Shown: positions 55,592 through 64,000 of the stretch, piece by piece
Position numbering within the stretch: the stretch's first letter is position 1
Layout: each line of letters begins with the position of its first letter
Assembly: GCF_015207425.1 (NCBI RefSeq)
Contig: NZ_JADEWZ010000023.1
Coordinates: 20,221 to 84,220, forward strand
Length of the DNA: 64,000 nucleotides
Reading direction: 5' to 3'
From: Lusitaniella coriacea LEGE 07157
GTDB lineage: Bacteria; Cyanobacteriota; Cyanobacteriia; Cyanobacteriales; Spirulinaceae
Translations under genes and position numbers: made by a program
The notes under the pieces: model-generated
Told to the model about the DNA's origin: nothing
Databases searched by the model: none
The model's input: only the letters and a program-made list of their open reading frames with translations

Positions 55592-56008
55592 GTGACAAGA
55601 TTGAATACTGCGCGCGCGATCGCGCTCCTTTCAATGTTAATTATTGTCCCTATCGGTTTCTGGTCGAAATTCTACAACGGTTTGGGACAAGAATGGTTCA
55701 ATAATTCTCTCGGCGGCATTCTCTACGAAATTTTTTGGTGTTTGTTTTTCTTCTTCTGGATTCCCCATCGAAAAGCTGTCGTGCAAATTCCCGTTTGGGT
55801 TTTTGGAATCACCAGTCTGATTGAAATCCTGCAACTGTGGAAAACGCCGATTTTGGATGCAATGCGCTCGACTCTCATCGGACGACTTTTCCTCGGTACG
55901 ACGTTTGTCTGGTCGGATTTTCTGTACTATGTTTTGGGATGTCTGTTGGGTTGGTTGGGGTTGCGGCAAATCTGGCAATTCAGCCAACACGAGAAGGAAC
56001 GACGTTGA
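55592..56008 (+). CDS. DUF2809 membrane protein
   Basis: The 138-residue protein has about four TM segments and the DUF2809 pattern: GGILYEIFWCLFFFFWIP, VFGITSLIEILQLWKTPILD, MRSTLIGRLFLGTTFVWSDF and YYVLGCLLGWLG. Function is unknown. The start codon is GTG. It lies between DUF2993 and tldD on the same strand but with 126- and 69-base gaps, so it may be monocistronic. Confidence 0.85.
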   Translation: MTRLNTARAIALLSMLIIVPIGFWSKFYNGLGQEWFNNSLGGILYEIFWCLFFFFWIPHRKAVVQIPVWVFGITSLIEILQLWKTPILDAMRSTLIGRLFLGTTFVWSDFLYYVLGCLLGWLGLRQIWQFSQHEKERR

Positions 56009-56077
56009 TTGGATAGGACAGTGATATTGCACAATGAAAACAGTTTTTGATTTTTAAAGTAAGGACGATCCCCAAAG

Positions 56078-57475
56078 ATGCCCGATTCATTCGCTCAGAG
56101 CAAAAATTTACTCATTGACGCGATCGCGCGATACCGCGACTGCGTTGATTATCTCGCCATCCGCCTGGAAGAATCCGAAGGAACCAACATCCTACTGCGA
56201 GGAGATAAAGTAGAAACCCTTAGCGAAACGATTGCCTTGGGAGGACAAGTCAGAGCGTGTCATAAAGGCGGATGGGGTTTTGCCACCTTTAATAAATTCT
56301 CCACCCTCGCAGAACGCATCGAAGAAGCCATCGCCGCCGCTCGATTAGTTGGCGATGAAGAAACGCTCCTCGCCGCGATCGATCCCGTCCAGAAAATTTG
56401 TCAACTCTCCCTCACCGGAACCGATCCTCGCCTCGTTCCCCTCCCCCAAAAAAAAGAACTGTGCGATCGCTACAACGACATCCTACTAACCACTAACCCT
56501 CGCATCGCCAGCAGCCAAGTCAGCTACGGCGACAGCACCCAACACATTCTCCTCGCCACCTCAGAAGGAACCCTCCTCGAACAATCCTGGGTTGATATGG
56601 AAATGCGATTTTCCGCGATCGCGCGCAACGGCGACATCGTACAAACAGGGCGAGAAACCACCGGATCTCGCAAAGCCTACGAAGACCTGACACAACTCGA
56701 CGGAAAAGTTCGCGATACTGCCGAACGTGCCGTCACCGCCCTCTCCCTGCCCCCCGTTACAGGCAACACCTATACCGTCGTTATTGACCCCATCCTCACC
56801 GGATTGTTTGTTCACGAAGCTTTCGGACACCTCTCCGAAGCAGATATGACCTACGAAAATCCCGATCTCCTCGAAGTCATGAGTATGGGCAAGCGCTTTG
56901 GAAGCAAAGAATTACAAATTTTTGACGGAGCCGCCCCCACAGGTCATCGCGGCAGCTACTTCTACGACGACGAAGGAACCCCCGCCACAACCACGCAACT
57001 TATTGAAGATGGCGTTTTAGTCGGACGCTTGCACTCCCGCGAAACCGCCGGAAAATTGGGAGAAAAACCCACCGGAAATGCGCGCTGTCTCAACTATCAC
57101 TATCCGCCAATCGTTCGCATGACCAACACTTGGATTGCCCGTGGCACCACTCCCGTTAAGGATTTAACCGCCGAAATCAAAGAAGGGGTGTACGCGCAAA
57201 ACTGGTTGGGGGGAATGACCAATGGGGAGATGTTTACCTTTAGTGCGGGGGAAGCCTGGATGATTCGTAACGGGAAACTTGCCGAACCCGTGCGCGATGT
57301 CACCCTATCGGGAAACGTTTTTAAAACCCTTGCCAATATTGAAGCGATTGGTAATGATTTTTACTGGGATGAATCCGGCGGTTGTGGTAAATCCGGACAA
57401 AGTGGTTTGCCAGTCGGCTGTGGCGGACCGAGTTTGCGCATCCGCGATGTGGTTGTAGGAGGAGAAGCAAAGTAA
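56078..57475 (+). CDS. tldD: TldD-family metalloprotease
   Basis: TldD is the catalytic, zinc-binding partner of TldE/PmbA; the heterodimer degrades unfolded peptides and matures modified peptides such as microcins. The 465-residue protein has the HExxxH zinc motif HEAFGH (246-251) and the family blocks GRETTGSRKAYEDL, DDEGTPATTTQLIEDGVLVG and ARGTTPVKDL, plus GGMTNGEMFTFSAGEAWMIR. TldE is not adjacent here. HIP1 sites are frequent in the gene. The N-terminus starts at ATG 56078 with AAGGA about 10 bases upstream. Confidence 0.93.
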   Translation: MPDSFAQSKNLLIDAIARYRDCVDYLAIRLEESEGTNILLRGDKVETLSETIALGGQVRACHKGGWGFATFNKFSTLAERIEEAIAAARLVGDEETLLAAIDPVQKICQLSLTGTDPRLVPLPQKKELCDRYNDILLTTNPRIASSQVSYGDSTQHILLATSEGTLLEQSWVDMEMRFSAIARNGDIVQTGRETTGSRKAYEDLTQLDGKVRDTAERAVTALSLPPVTGNTYTVVIDPILTGLFVHEAFGHLSEADMTYENPDLLEVMSMGKRFGSKELQIFDGAAPTGHRGSYFYDDEGTPATTTQLIEDGVLVGRLHSRETAGKLGEKPTGNARCLNYHYPPIVRMTNTWIARGTTPVKDLTAEIKEGVYAQNWLGGMTNGEMFTFSAGEAWMIRNGKLAEPVRDVTLSGNVFKTLANIEAIGNDFYWDESGGCGKSGQSGLPVGCGGPSLRIRDVVVGGEAK

Positions 57476-57790
57476 GCTGTTCTACATTTAAAGGGTGACT
57501 TGGGGTGACGCGGGGACACAGTGAGAGTTTGACCGGTTTTATAAAGAGCGTCTAATGAGCCGCGATGCATTTAGATTGTGAATGAGACTGACGCGGAGAG
57601 TTTGACAGAGTGCAATAGCCTGACGTAAATGTGTAGGATTTGATATCAATTGAAAATTGACAAACCACCAGAAATAGTCAGGTTTTTCTTCATCGCTGAT
57701 GGCTGAGAGCTGATGGCTGATGGCTTAACGCGATACAGAGCGCCCAATCCCCAATTTGGATATGTTTTAGCTTAATTAGGACTCACATCA
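57476..57790. repeat. dispersed intergenic repeat, copy R2 (in gene-free stretch 57476-57977)
   Basis: The 502 bases between tldD and the first GGDEF gene have no gene. They contain ACATTTAAAGGGTGACTT, GATGCATTTAGATTGTGAA, ACTGACGCGGAGAG, GGATTTGATATCA, CAATTGAAAATTGACAAA and CAGAGCGCCCAATCCCCAA, all related to the element at 6903 and to other spacers. Iterated TGATGGCTGA words sit at 57700-57724. The copy looks rearranged compared with that at 6903. Confidence 0.5.
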
Positions 57791-57977
57791 CTGAATCCCT
57801 TCATCCCCCTTGTTAGAATTGACTATTCTCCAATCTTCTAATTCTGCCTTTGGGAAAGGTTACAACTGTGAAACCTTGTCATGGAAATGCTAGATCTATC
57901 CATCTAATCTCCATTAATTTGATGCCTTGGGATGGCAAGTACTTGTTATTTTTAGCATCATTTTCATAGCGACAGAT

Positions 57978-59855
57978 ATGAATAAAAAAAACTTGATATT
58001 AATTGTAGACGATCAACCTAGTAATCTTGAGTTCTTATCTCGATTCCTTAAAAAGAGTGGATTTGATATTCAAGTTTTACAAGATGGAACAACAGCATTA
58101 GAGCGAGTCGTTGAAATCGATCCAGACCTTATTTTACTAGACATTATCATGCCTGGTATCGATGGACTGGAAGTATGTCGTAGGCTAAAAAGCTGGGGAG
58201 AAACAAAAGATATCCCTATTATTTTCATGACGGCATTGAATGATGTATTGGATAAGGTTTCAGGTTTAACTGTTGGCGGTGCAGATTACATCACGAAGCC
58301 TTTTCAAGAAGATGAAGTTTTAGCTCGTATTAACTTGCACATAAAGCAAGCAAGAATGATGCAAGAAATAGAAAGAAGTAACTTGCATCTCAAACAAGAA
58401 ATCGATCGAAGAAAGTTGCTAGAGAAGCAACTCATTGACTCAAAAACAAGACTCTCTTTTTTAATCGATCGCGCTCCGCTTGGAGTTATTGAATGGAATC
58501 AAACTTTTGAGGTTTCAACATGGAATCCTGCGGCTGAAATTATTTTTGGTTATAGCGAAGAAGAAGCTTTAAAACTGAGAGGCTTTAAGTTTATTTTCAC
58601 CGAACACTCCAGAGTCTATTTTGGGAAGGTTTTTGCCGAACTTTTGAATAATAAATTAATCAGTCACCATACCCATAAAAACCTCACCAAAGATGGGAAA
58701 ATAATTGTTTGTGAATGGTACAATACCGTAGTTATTGACGAGCAAGATAATGTCATTGGTATTGTGGCAATTGTTGTTGATGTTACCAAGCGAAAGCGAG
58801 CAGAAGATGAAATTCAGTTATTGTTAAATACCATTCAAGCCGTTAATGTCGTTAGCGATGTTCGTTCTGCTCTAGAGGTCACTCTTCGCCAAATCATTGA
58901 AACTATTGAATGGGATTTTGGCGAGGCATGGATTCCCAATTCCACAGAAAACTGTCTTGAATATTCAACGGGTTTGGGAATTGACGATCCCAACATAGAT
59001 ATTTTTAAACAACAAAATTCGCAATTGACTTTTTTGCCTAACCAAGGATTGCCGGGACAGGTTTGGCATTCTCGGAAATTAGAATGGATTGAAGATATAT
59101 CTCTCATTCGAGATTCCACATTTTCTCATTCCCAAATTGCAAAGAATACTGGCTTAAAAACAGCATTAGGATTACCAATTATTCAGGATAATGAAGTATT
59201 AGCAATTTTAGTTCTTTTTAAAAAAGATACGCTCGTTCCCGACGAGCGATTGCTCGATTTATTAAATGCAGTAACGAAGCAATTGGGATCTTTGATTCAG
59301 CGCAAAAAAATTGAAGCGAATTTAGCGATCGCGAACCAACAACTCCAACACCTAGCGACCATTGACAGTTTAACCCAAATTCCCAATCGCCGCTATTTCG
59401 ACGACTCCTTAAAGAGTGAATGGCGCAGGCTTCAGCGAGAAAACAGTTTTATTTCCTTAATTCTGTGCGACGTGGATTATTTCAAACCCTACAACGACAA
59501 CTACGGTCATCAAGCCGGGGATGAATGTTTAGTCCGAGTGGCTCGCGCCATTAACAATGCCATTCGGCGACCCGCCGATTGTGTTGCGCGGTATGGCGGC
59601 GAGGAATTTGCAATTATTCTTCCCAACACCAACCTCGAAGGGGCAATTCACGTTGCCAATTTGGTACGTTCGGCCCTACAAAAACTCAAAATTCCCCATC
59701 AATATTCTCAGGTCAGTGAATATATCAGCATAAGCTTGGGAATTACCAGTACAATTCCTTCTGGGGACAGTTCGCCAGAAGCCCTGATAGCCAAAGCCGA
59801 CCGAGCATTATATCAGGCAAAATCTCAGGGACGCGATCGCTATGCCGTTAGCTAG
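57978..59855 (+). CDS. REC-PAS-GAF-GGDEF diguanylate cyclase
   Basis: This 625-residue soluble signal protein makes the second messenger cyclic di-GMP. Domains are a receiver (about 5-125; VDDQPS, phospho-acceptor in LLDIIMPG, TKPF), a PAS domain (about 165-280), a GAF domain (about 290-445) and a GGDEF domain (about 455-620). The active site is RYGGEEF, and an inhibitory RxxD (RPAD) lies five residues upstream, so product feedback is expected. I chose the ATG at 57978; a TTG at 57927 would add 17 residues. It is followed after 19 bases by a second diguanylate cyclase. Confidence 0.92.
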   Translation: MNKKNLILIVDDQPSNLEFLSRFLKKSGFDIQVLQDGTTALERVVEIDPDLILLDIIMPGIDGLEVCRRLKSWGETKDIPIIFMTALNDVLDKVSGLTVGGADYITKPFQEDEVLARINLHIKQARMMQEIERSNLHLKQEIDRRKLLEKQLIDSKTRLSFLIDRAPLGVIEWNQTFEVSTWNPAAEIIFGYSEEEALKLRGFKFIFTEHSRVYFGKVFAELLNNKLISHHTHKNLTKDGKIIVCEWYNTVVIDEQDNVIGIVAIVVDVTKRKRAEDEIQLLLNTIQAVNVVSDVRSALEVTLRQIIETIEWDFGEAWIPNSTENCLEYSTGLGIDDPNIDIFKQQNSQLTFLPNQGLPGQVWHSRKLEWIEDISLIRDSTFSHSQIAKNTGLKTALGLPIIQDNEVLAILVLFKKDTLVPDERLLDLLNAVTKQLGSLIQRKKIEANLAIANQQLQHLATIDSLTQIPNRRYFDDSLKSEWRRLQRENSFISLILCDVDYFKPYNDNYGHQAGDECLVRVARAINNAIRRPADCVARYGGEEFAIILPNTNLEGAIHVANLVRSALQKLKIPHQYSQVSEYISISLGITSTIPSGDSSPEALIAKADRALYQAKSQGRDRYAVS

Positions 59856-59874
59856 CTAAGCGCATAACATCATA

Positions 59875-61266
59875 ATGAATAGCCATCCAGTCAATGCATC
59901 TCCCGAACAAATTTTAATAGTCGAACCGAAAGCGGACGCGATCGACCTTCTGACCCCTCTATTGAAACAGCACGGATTTCAAGTGCAATCCGCATTTACG
60001 GGGCAAAGGGCGCTCGTTCTTGCCCAAATGGAACTGCCAAATGCCATCCTCCTCGACTTTGAAATGCCCGATCTCAATGGCTATCGGATCTGCGAGCGAC
60101 TTAAAGCCAGTCCCCAAACGCGAGACATTCCCATTCTGCTACTCGGTACCGAGCAGTCTGGATGGGACAAGGTGAAAGCCTTTAAAATGGGCTGTGCGGA
60201 CTGCATTACAAAACCCTTTGAGGTCGAAGAGATGCTCGCTCGCATCCAAAATCAACTCAGAGCGTACAGCGCGCTCAAGCTACTTTTTGCCCAAAACCAA
60301 ATGCTCGTCGAAGAGATTCGCAAGCGCCAAGAAGTCGAACAAGCCTTGCGACTGTCAGAGGAAAAATTTTCCAAGGCGTTTCGCTGTTGTCCCAACCCGA
60401 TGACCATCACTCGCCTCAGCGATGGCACGCATATTGAGATCAATGAAACCTTCTGCGAACTGACGGGGTATATTCCCGAAGAGGTGGTGGGTCGCAGCGC
60501 TCAGGAGCTAAATTTGTGGGTGAAGGGACAAGATCGCGATCGCTTATTCAAGCTGCTGGAGCAGTCGGGGGTCGTGCGCAACTATGAATTTGCCTTTCGC
60601 ACCAAATACGGCGCGGAAAGAATGGCGCTGCTGTCGGCGGAAATTATTAATTTGCGAGGGGAAAACTGTTTGCTGGCGCTTTCCCATGACATCACCGAAC
60701 GGGTCAAAGCAGAAGAGGCTTTGCAGCAAGCCAATCAAAAATTGCAGCGCCTTGCCACGGTGGATAGCTTAACTCAGGTGGCAAATCGCTTGCATTTCGA
60801 TCAATCTCTGCGGGACGAATGGTGTCGGTTGACGAAGGAAGGGCTGCCGATCGCGTTAATTTTGTGCGATGTGGATTATTTCAAATTCTACAACGACACC
60901 TACGGACACCAGGCAGGGGATGCTTGCTTGCAGAAAGTGGCCAGAGCCATTTGCCGCGCTCTGAAGGCTCCGAACCATTTAGCAGCGCGTTATGGGGGGG
61001 AGGAGTTTGCGATTATTTTACCTGCGATCGCGGGGGACGAGGCGTTCCAAATCGCTGAAACGATTCGCTTAGAAATCGAAAGGTTGCAAATCCCCCACGG
61101 GAAATCTTTGGCGAGTGAATTTGTTACTCTTAGTTTAGGGGTTGCGAGTACCGTTCCAAAAGATGGATTTTCCCCAGAGGTTTTGATTGGGGTTGCAGAT
61201 CTTGCGTTGTACGAGGCGAAAAATCAGGGTCGAAATTGCGCGATCGCGGAAACCTATTTGAATTAG
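59875..61266 (+). CDS. REC-PAS-GGDEF protein with degenerate receiver
   Basis: The 463-residue protein has a receiver-like domain (about 12-130), a PAS domain (about 160-275) and a GGDEF domain (about 295-455). The GGDEF site is intact (RYGGEEF) but the I-site position reads KAPN instead of RxxD, so feedback inhibition is unlikely. In the receiver the acidic pair is replaced by EP (IVEPKAD) and the conserved Thr by Gly (LLLGTEQ), although D in LLDFEMPD and the KPF lysine remain. Its GGDEF domain is a close paralogue of the upstream neighbour's (CDVDYFK.YND.YGHQAGD), indicating tandem duplication. Confidence 0.9.
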   Translation: MNSHPVNASPEQILIVEPKADAIDLLTPLLKQHGFQVQSAFTGQRALVLAQMELPNAILLDFEMPDLNGYRICERLKASPQTRDIPILLLGTEQSGWDKVKAFKMGCADCITKPFEVEEMLARIQNQLRAYSALKLLFAQNQMLVEEIRKRQEVEQALRLSEEKFSKAFRCCPNPMTITRLSDGTHIEINETFCELTGYIPEEVVGRSAQELNLWVKGQDRDRLFKLLEQSGVVRNYEFAFRTKYGAERMALLSAEIINLRGENCLLALSHDITERVKAEEALQQANQKLQRLATVDSLTQVANRLHFDQSLRDEWCRLTKEGLPIALILCDVDYFKFYNDTYGHQAGDACLQKVARAICRALKAPNHLAARYGGEEFAIILPAIAGDEAFQIAETIRLEIERLQIPHGKSLASEFVTLSLGVASTVPKDGFSPEVLIGVADLALYEAKNQGRNCAIAETYLN

Positions 61267-61446
61267 AAATTTTTCCCCATCCGATCCGCATTTTGTCAGA
61301 CTTGCACGACGTTGTGTTATTTCGATAAAAAATATCAAAAATGAATAATCCTTGGCACTTGAACGCCTTAATGTTATTCCTCAAACGGGAAAACAAATGC
61401 CAAAATAGCAGTAAATGACTATCTTGGTAACGAGAGTCAATTAACA

Positions 61447-62094
61447 ATGTGGCGAAAAATCTTGATGAGAAAAAGAAGAAAGCCCGAACAACAACAGCAA
61501 CGAGTGAGATTACAACAGAAAATTATTCCCGCGATCGCGCTCCTTGCTCTCCCAGCCCTTTTTAGCCAGAATCTTCAAGCCGAAACCCTTGAAAACTGGA
61601 AATTTGACCCCAATACCAACCAACTCGAACTGTGGTTGAGCGCAAGCGTTACACCCCTTTATTACGTCGAAACCAATCCCCCTCGAATTATCATCGACCT
61701 CCCCAATACGACCGTTGCAACTCTACCTCCCCCTCAGAATTATCCCAACAACCTAAGCCGCATCACCCTTTCTAACTCCGGCACGGGGAATTCCCGCATC
61801 GTTCTCGAACTCTCCCCGAACGCGATGCTCTCCCCCCAACAGGTGCAACTCCAAAAACAACAGAGCAACGCAGGGGTAACCTACTGGGTTTTGCGCCCTT
61901 CCATCCTCTCTCAACCCCGGAACGTCGCGACCCCCGCACCGAGCAATTCAGCACCCGTAACCGTTACCGTTCCGCCCCTCGATCGCGCCACAACCCCTCC
62001 CAATCCTCCCCCTCAGACTCCTGTTCCTTCCAGAGACGCGAAAACACCCGTTATTGAATTTGGTCAACCCTTGCCCAAAACTCAGGTTAAATAA
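61447..62094 (+). CDS. AMIN-domain protein
   Basis: The 215-residue protein has a basic N-terminus, a likely signal or anchor segment (IIPAIALLALPALFSQNLQA), an AMIN domain (about 48-160: LELWLSASVTPLYYV, PPRIIIDLPNTTV, SRITLSNSGTGNSRIVLEL) and a Pro-rich tail. AMIN domains target proteins to the periplasm or cell envelope. It lacks an amidase, secretin or receptor domain. It lies 24 bases ahead of the cyclase gene, so they may share a transcript. Confidence 0.82.
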   Translation: MWRKILMRKRRKPEQQQQRVRLQQKIIPAIALLALPALFSQNLQAETLENWKFDPNTNQLELWLSASVTPLYYVETNPPRIIIDLPNTTVATLPPPQNYPNNLSRITLSNSGTGNSRIVLELSPNAMLSPQQVQLQKQQSNAGVTYWVLRPSILSQPRNVATPAPSNSAPVTVTVPPLDRATTPPNPPPQTPVPSRDAKTPVIEFGQPLPKTQVK

Positions 62095-62118
62095 CCCTCT
62101 CAATCCGGAATACCGATC

Positions 62119-63747
62119 ATGACTGAGCTACAGCTACACATACACATTGAGGGGCAACCCGATAGCACAGTCAAGGTTGCTAAAGATGAATTCATTATCG
62201 GTCGCTTGCAAGATTGCGATCTTTGCCTGAATTTCTCTGCGATTTCTCGCTATCACACCCGTTTTTTTAAAAACGACACAGGAGACTGGCACATCGAAGA
62301 CTTAGGCAGTACGAACGGAACCCTACTCAACCAAGTTCAGGTTAAATCTCCGCGCAAAATTGCTCACAACGATTTCGTCCAATTAGGCGATATTTTACTT
62401 TCTGTCGATTTTTGCCTGGGGAATAACTCCGATGATAGCGAGATGGAGACGGGTTTTTTTAATATGCGCGGACAAACAATTCTCCGCAATGCAGAAGAAC
62501 TCCAACAAGCTTGGATTCAAGCTGATGGTGCAGAAGCTTCCTCAGACAAGCAGCAAAAAGCGATTTCTCGCCTGCAACACCTCGTCGAAATTGCCAAAAA
62601 TTTGAATTCTGCCGAATCGATTGAAGCAATTTTTGAACTCGTTGAGTCGATTGTCTTTAAAGAACTTACCAGCATCCAACGTTTAGCCCTGCTGGTGGAT
62701 GTGGAAGGAACGGGACGCTTGCGCTTGATTGATGCCGCCGCACGCCACGAATTGCCCCAAAAAATGTCAACTTATACCAGTAGTTGGATTAGTCGCAGTA
62801 TTTGCGAGAAAGTCTTTCAAGATAAGGTGGCGATCAAAAGTATTGACGCACAACGGGACGCGCGTTTTGAAGGGGAAAATAGTATTGTTTCTAAAGGAAT
62901 TCGCGGGGCATTGGCGGTTCCCCTGTGGGATGGCAATCAGGTTGTGGGGGTGCTTTATGCCGATGCAAATTTGACCTTAAAAGGCTCGGATGCCTCCAAT
63001 GATGACGATTTGAGTTTTTTTTCCGCGATCGCGAATCTTGTTGCCTATAGCGTTCAGCGTTGGCGACTCAATCAAAAACTGCAAGCAGAAGCAAAAATCA
63101 GGCAAAAACTCGAACGCTATCATTCCCCCGCGATCGTACAACAATTAATCGCCGTGGGAGCCGTAGACGGGGGTCGCCTCAAACCCGTAGAAGCAGACAT
63201 CAGCATTATCTTTGCAGACTTGGTGGGGTTTAGTGCAATGTCCGAACGCATGAGTCCCACCCAAATTGCTCAACTCCTCGATCGTTTTTTTGAAGAAATG
63301 CTCAAATTTGTTTTCGCCACCGGGGGAACCTTAGACAAATTTATCGGCGATTGTATTATGGCTTTTTTTGGCGCGCCAGAACCTCAAAGCGATCACGCCG
63401 ATCGCGCGGTTGCTGCCGCTATTGGAATGCTCAAGCGTCTCGATCGACTCAATGAAGCTAAAATTTGGCCAGAACCCTTGGGATTGCGCATTGCGATTAA
63501 TAGCGGAAAGGCAGTCGTTGGAGATGTGGGCAGTTCTCAGCGCGTTGACTATACGGTTTTGGGCGCAACGGTCAACCTCGCCGCTCGTATGGAAACCATT
63601 TGTCCCCCCAGCGAATGCGTTATTTCTGAGGCAACCTATCGCAAGTTGAAAAAGCGCGGGGGCTTTTTTTTGATGGGAGAATATCAATTTAAGGGAATTA
63701 AACGACCGATTAAAGTCATGAAAACCCAACGGCGACCGTCAAAATGA
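62119..63747 (+). CDS. FHA-GAF-class III adenylate cyclase
   Basis: The 542-residue soluble protein has an FHA phosphopeptide-binding domain (about 20-95; FIIGRLQDCDL, ISRYHTRFF, DLGSTNGTLLN), a GAF domain (about 150-310), a short coiled coil and a class III cyclase domain (about 350-535). Catalytic features are the metal Asp in FADLVGF, the second Asp in FIGD, the adenine-specifying Lys in LDKFIGD with Thr in DYTVLG, and the transition-state Asn and Arg in VNLAARME. The K/T pair favours ATP over GTP. The FHA domain suggests control by Thr phosphorylation. The ribosome-binding site before ATG is weak. Confidence 0.93.
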   Translation: MTELQLHIHIEGQPDSTVKVAKDEFIIGRLQDCDLCLNFSAISRYHTRFFKNDTGDWHIEDLGSTNGTLLNQVQVKSPRKIAHNDFVQLGDILLSVDFCLGNNSDDSEMETGFFNMRGQTILRNAEELQQAWIQADGAEASSDKQQKAISRLQHLVEIAKNLNSAESIEAIFELVESIVFKELTSIQRLALLVDVEGTGRLRLIDAAARHELPQKMSTYTSSWISRSICEKVFQDKVAIKSIDAQRDARFEGENSIVSKGIRGALAVPLWDGNQVVGVLYADANLTLKGSDASNDDDLSFFSAIANLVAYSVQRWRLNQKLQAEAKIRQKLERYHSPAIVQQLIAVGAVDGGRLKPVEADISIIFADLVGFSAMSERMSPTQIAQLLDRFFEEMLKFVFATGGTLDKFIGDCIMAFFGAPEPQSDHADRAVAAAIGMLKRLDRLNEAKIWPEPLGLRIAINSGKAVVGDVGSSQRVDYTVLGATVNLAARMETICPPSECVISEATYRKLKKRGGFFLMGEYQFKGIKRPIKVMKTQRRPSK

Positions 63748-63823
63748 AGTTATATCAAATCCTTCAAATTGCCCATTAACGCCTATGTGAACGCCCTGAA
63801 ACCCTTACTAGGACAAGGAAATA

Positions 63824-63886
63824 GGGAATAGGGAACAGGGAACAGGGAACAGGGAACAGGGAACAGGGAACAGGGAACAGGGAACA
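63824..63886. repeat. tandem heptamer array, one GGGAATA and eight GGGAACA
   Basis: Nine head-to-tail heptamers lie downstream of the cyclase gene, flanked by CAGTCATTAG and a pyrimidine tract with CCCAGCTTCCCCAACTC (63918-63942) and CCCCGTGTC repeats. The same words flank the array at 10971. At 63749-63776 an inverted copy of the end block of the repeat at 6903 is present. The rest of 63748-64000 holds no gene. Confidence 0.9.
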
Positions 63887-64000
63887 GTCATTAGCCATCT
63901 CTGTGTCATCCAAAAACTCCCCCAGCTTCCCCAACTCACCCAGCCACCCCAGCTCTTTTCCCCGTGTCTCCCACTCTCCCCGTCCCCGTGTCTCCCCGTC

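Noticed and set aside
1..64000. tRNA, rRNA or CRISPR loci
   Set aside because: I looked for T-arm-like GGTTCGAATCC words with a matching acceptor stem and for regularly spaced 25-40 base repeats, and found none. A tRNAscan and CRISPR finder run would settle this.

Overview
The window comes from a cyanobacterial chromosome. The octamer GCGATCGC (HIP1) occurs many times in genes and spacers. Lineage-specific genes agree: the ferredoxin-thioredoxin reductase variable chain, a CpcS phycobilin lyase, a CcbP calcium-binding protein, HmpF and PatA motility proteins, and the cyanobacterial families DUF2555, DUF3119 and DUF3086. The gliding and pilus genes and the rich signalling content suggest a motile, possibly filamentous form, but genus cannot be told. 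No rRNA, tRNA or CRISPR array was seen.

Layout. 0-3 kb: slipin, GH24 lysozyme with a peptidoglycan-binding domain, AIM24-like protein. 3-11 kb: mostly housekeeping (ftrV, leuS, trmD, cpcS, the pyruvate dehydrogenase E2 gene, coaBC, DUF2555). 11-19 kb: membrane methyltransferase-like protein, a helical HTH-like protein, a four-GAF protein without an output domain, an orphan SUKH-like immunity protein, gatA, a lipid-type hydrolase and ccbP. 19.5-26.8 kb is an accessory block. A four-TM membrane protein diverges from a 1392-residue protein that joins a nucleoside-phosphorylase-like (MTAN) domain, a long TPR array, a GreA/GreB C-terminal domain and a PIN nuclease domain. Behind it lie a coding remnant, a broken Uma2 endonuclease gene and a TPR-like protein of unknown role. 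27-29.9 kb: SH3-repeat exported protein, a small TM protein with pgeF, and a DUF547 lipoprotein.

29.9-37.8 kb is a pilus/phototaxis-type chemotaxis locus: hmpF diverging from patA/hmpA, cheY, cheW and a large MCP. The CheA kinase normally found last is absent, and an MlaE permease follows instead. 39-45.5 kb is a ferric-siderophore set: MFS exporter-like protein, AraC regulator, AMIN-TonB-dependent receptor and substrate-binding lipoprotein. 45.7-48.4 kb: DUF3119, DUF3086 and plsY. 48.7-51.7 kb is a second accessory patch: a 70-residue membrane protein diverging from an NB-ARC/TPR STAND ATPase, followed by an antitoxin-like gene and a toxin cut down to 25 codons. 51.8-57.5 kb: trpB, an unknown protein, a SUI1/YciH factor, DUF2993, DUF2809 and tldD. 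58-63.7 kb: two tandem diguanylate cyclases (the second with a degenerate receiver and no I-site), an AMIN protein and an FHA-GAF adenylate cyclase.

The spacers carry several dispersed repeat families: heptamer arrays GGGAAYA, CCCCAGCTTCCCCAGCTC tracts, a longer degenerate element near 6.9, 11.1 and 57.5 kb, and a duplicated 90-100 bp unit in front of DUF3119 and DUF3086. The best candidate for an undescribed system is the MTAN-TPR-GreAB-PIN protein with its divergent membrane partner. Its first 250 codons contain HIP1 sites, and the following 3.4 kb has none, which points to a mosaic origin.
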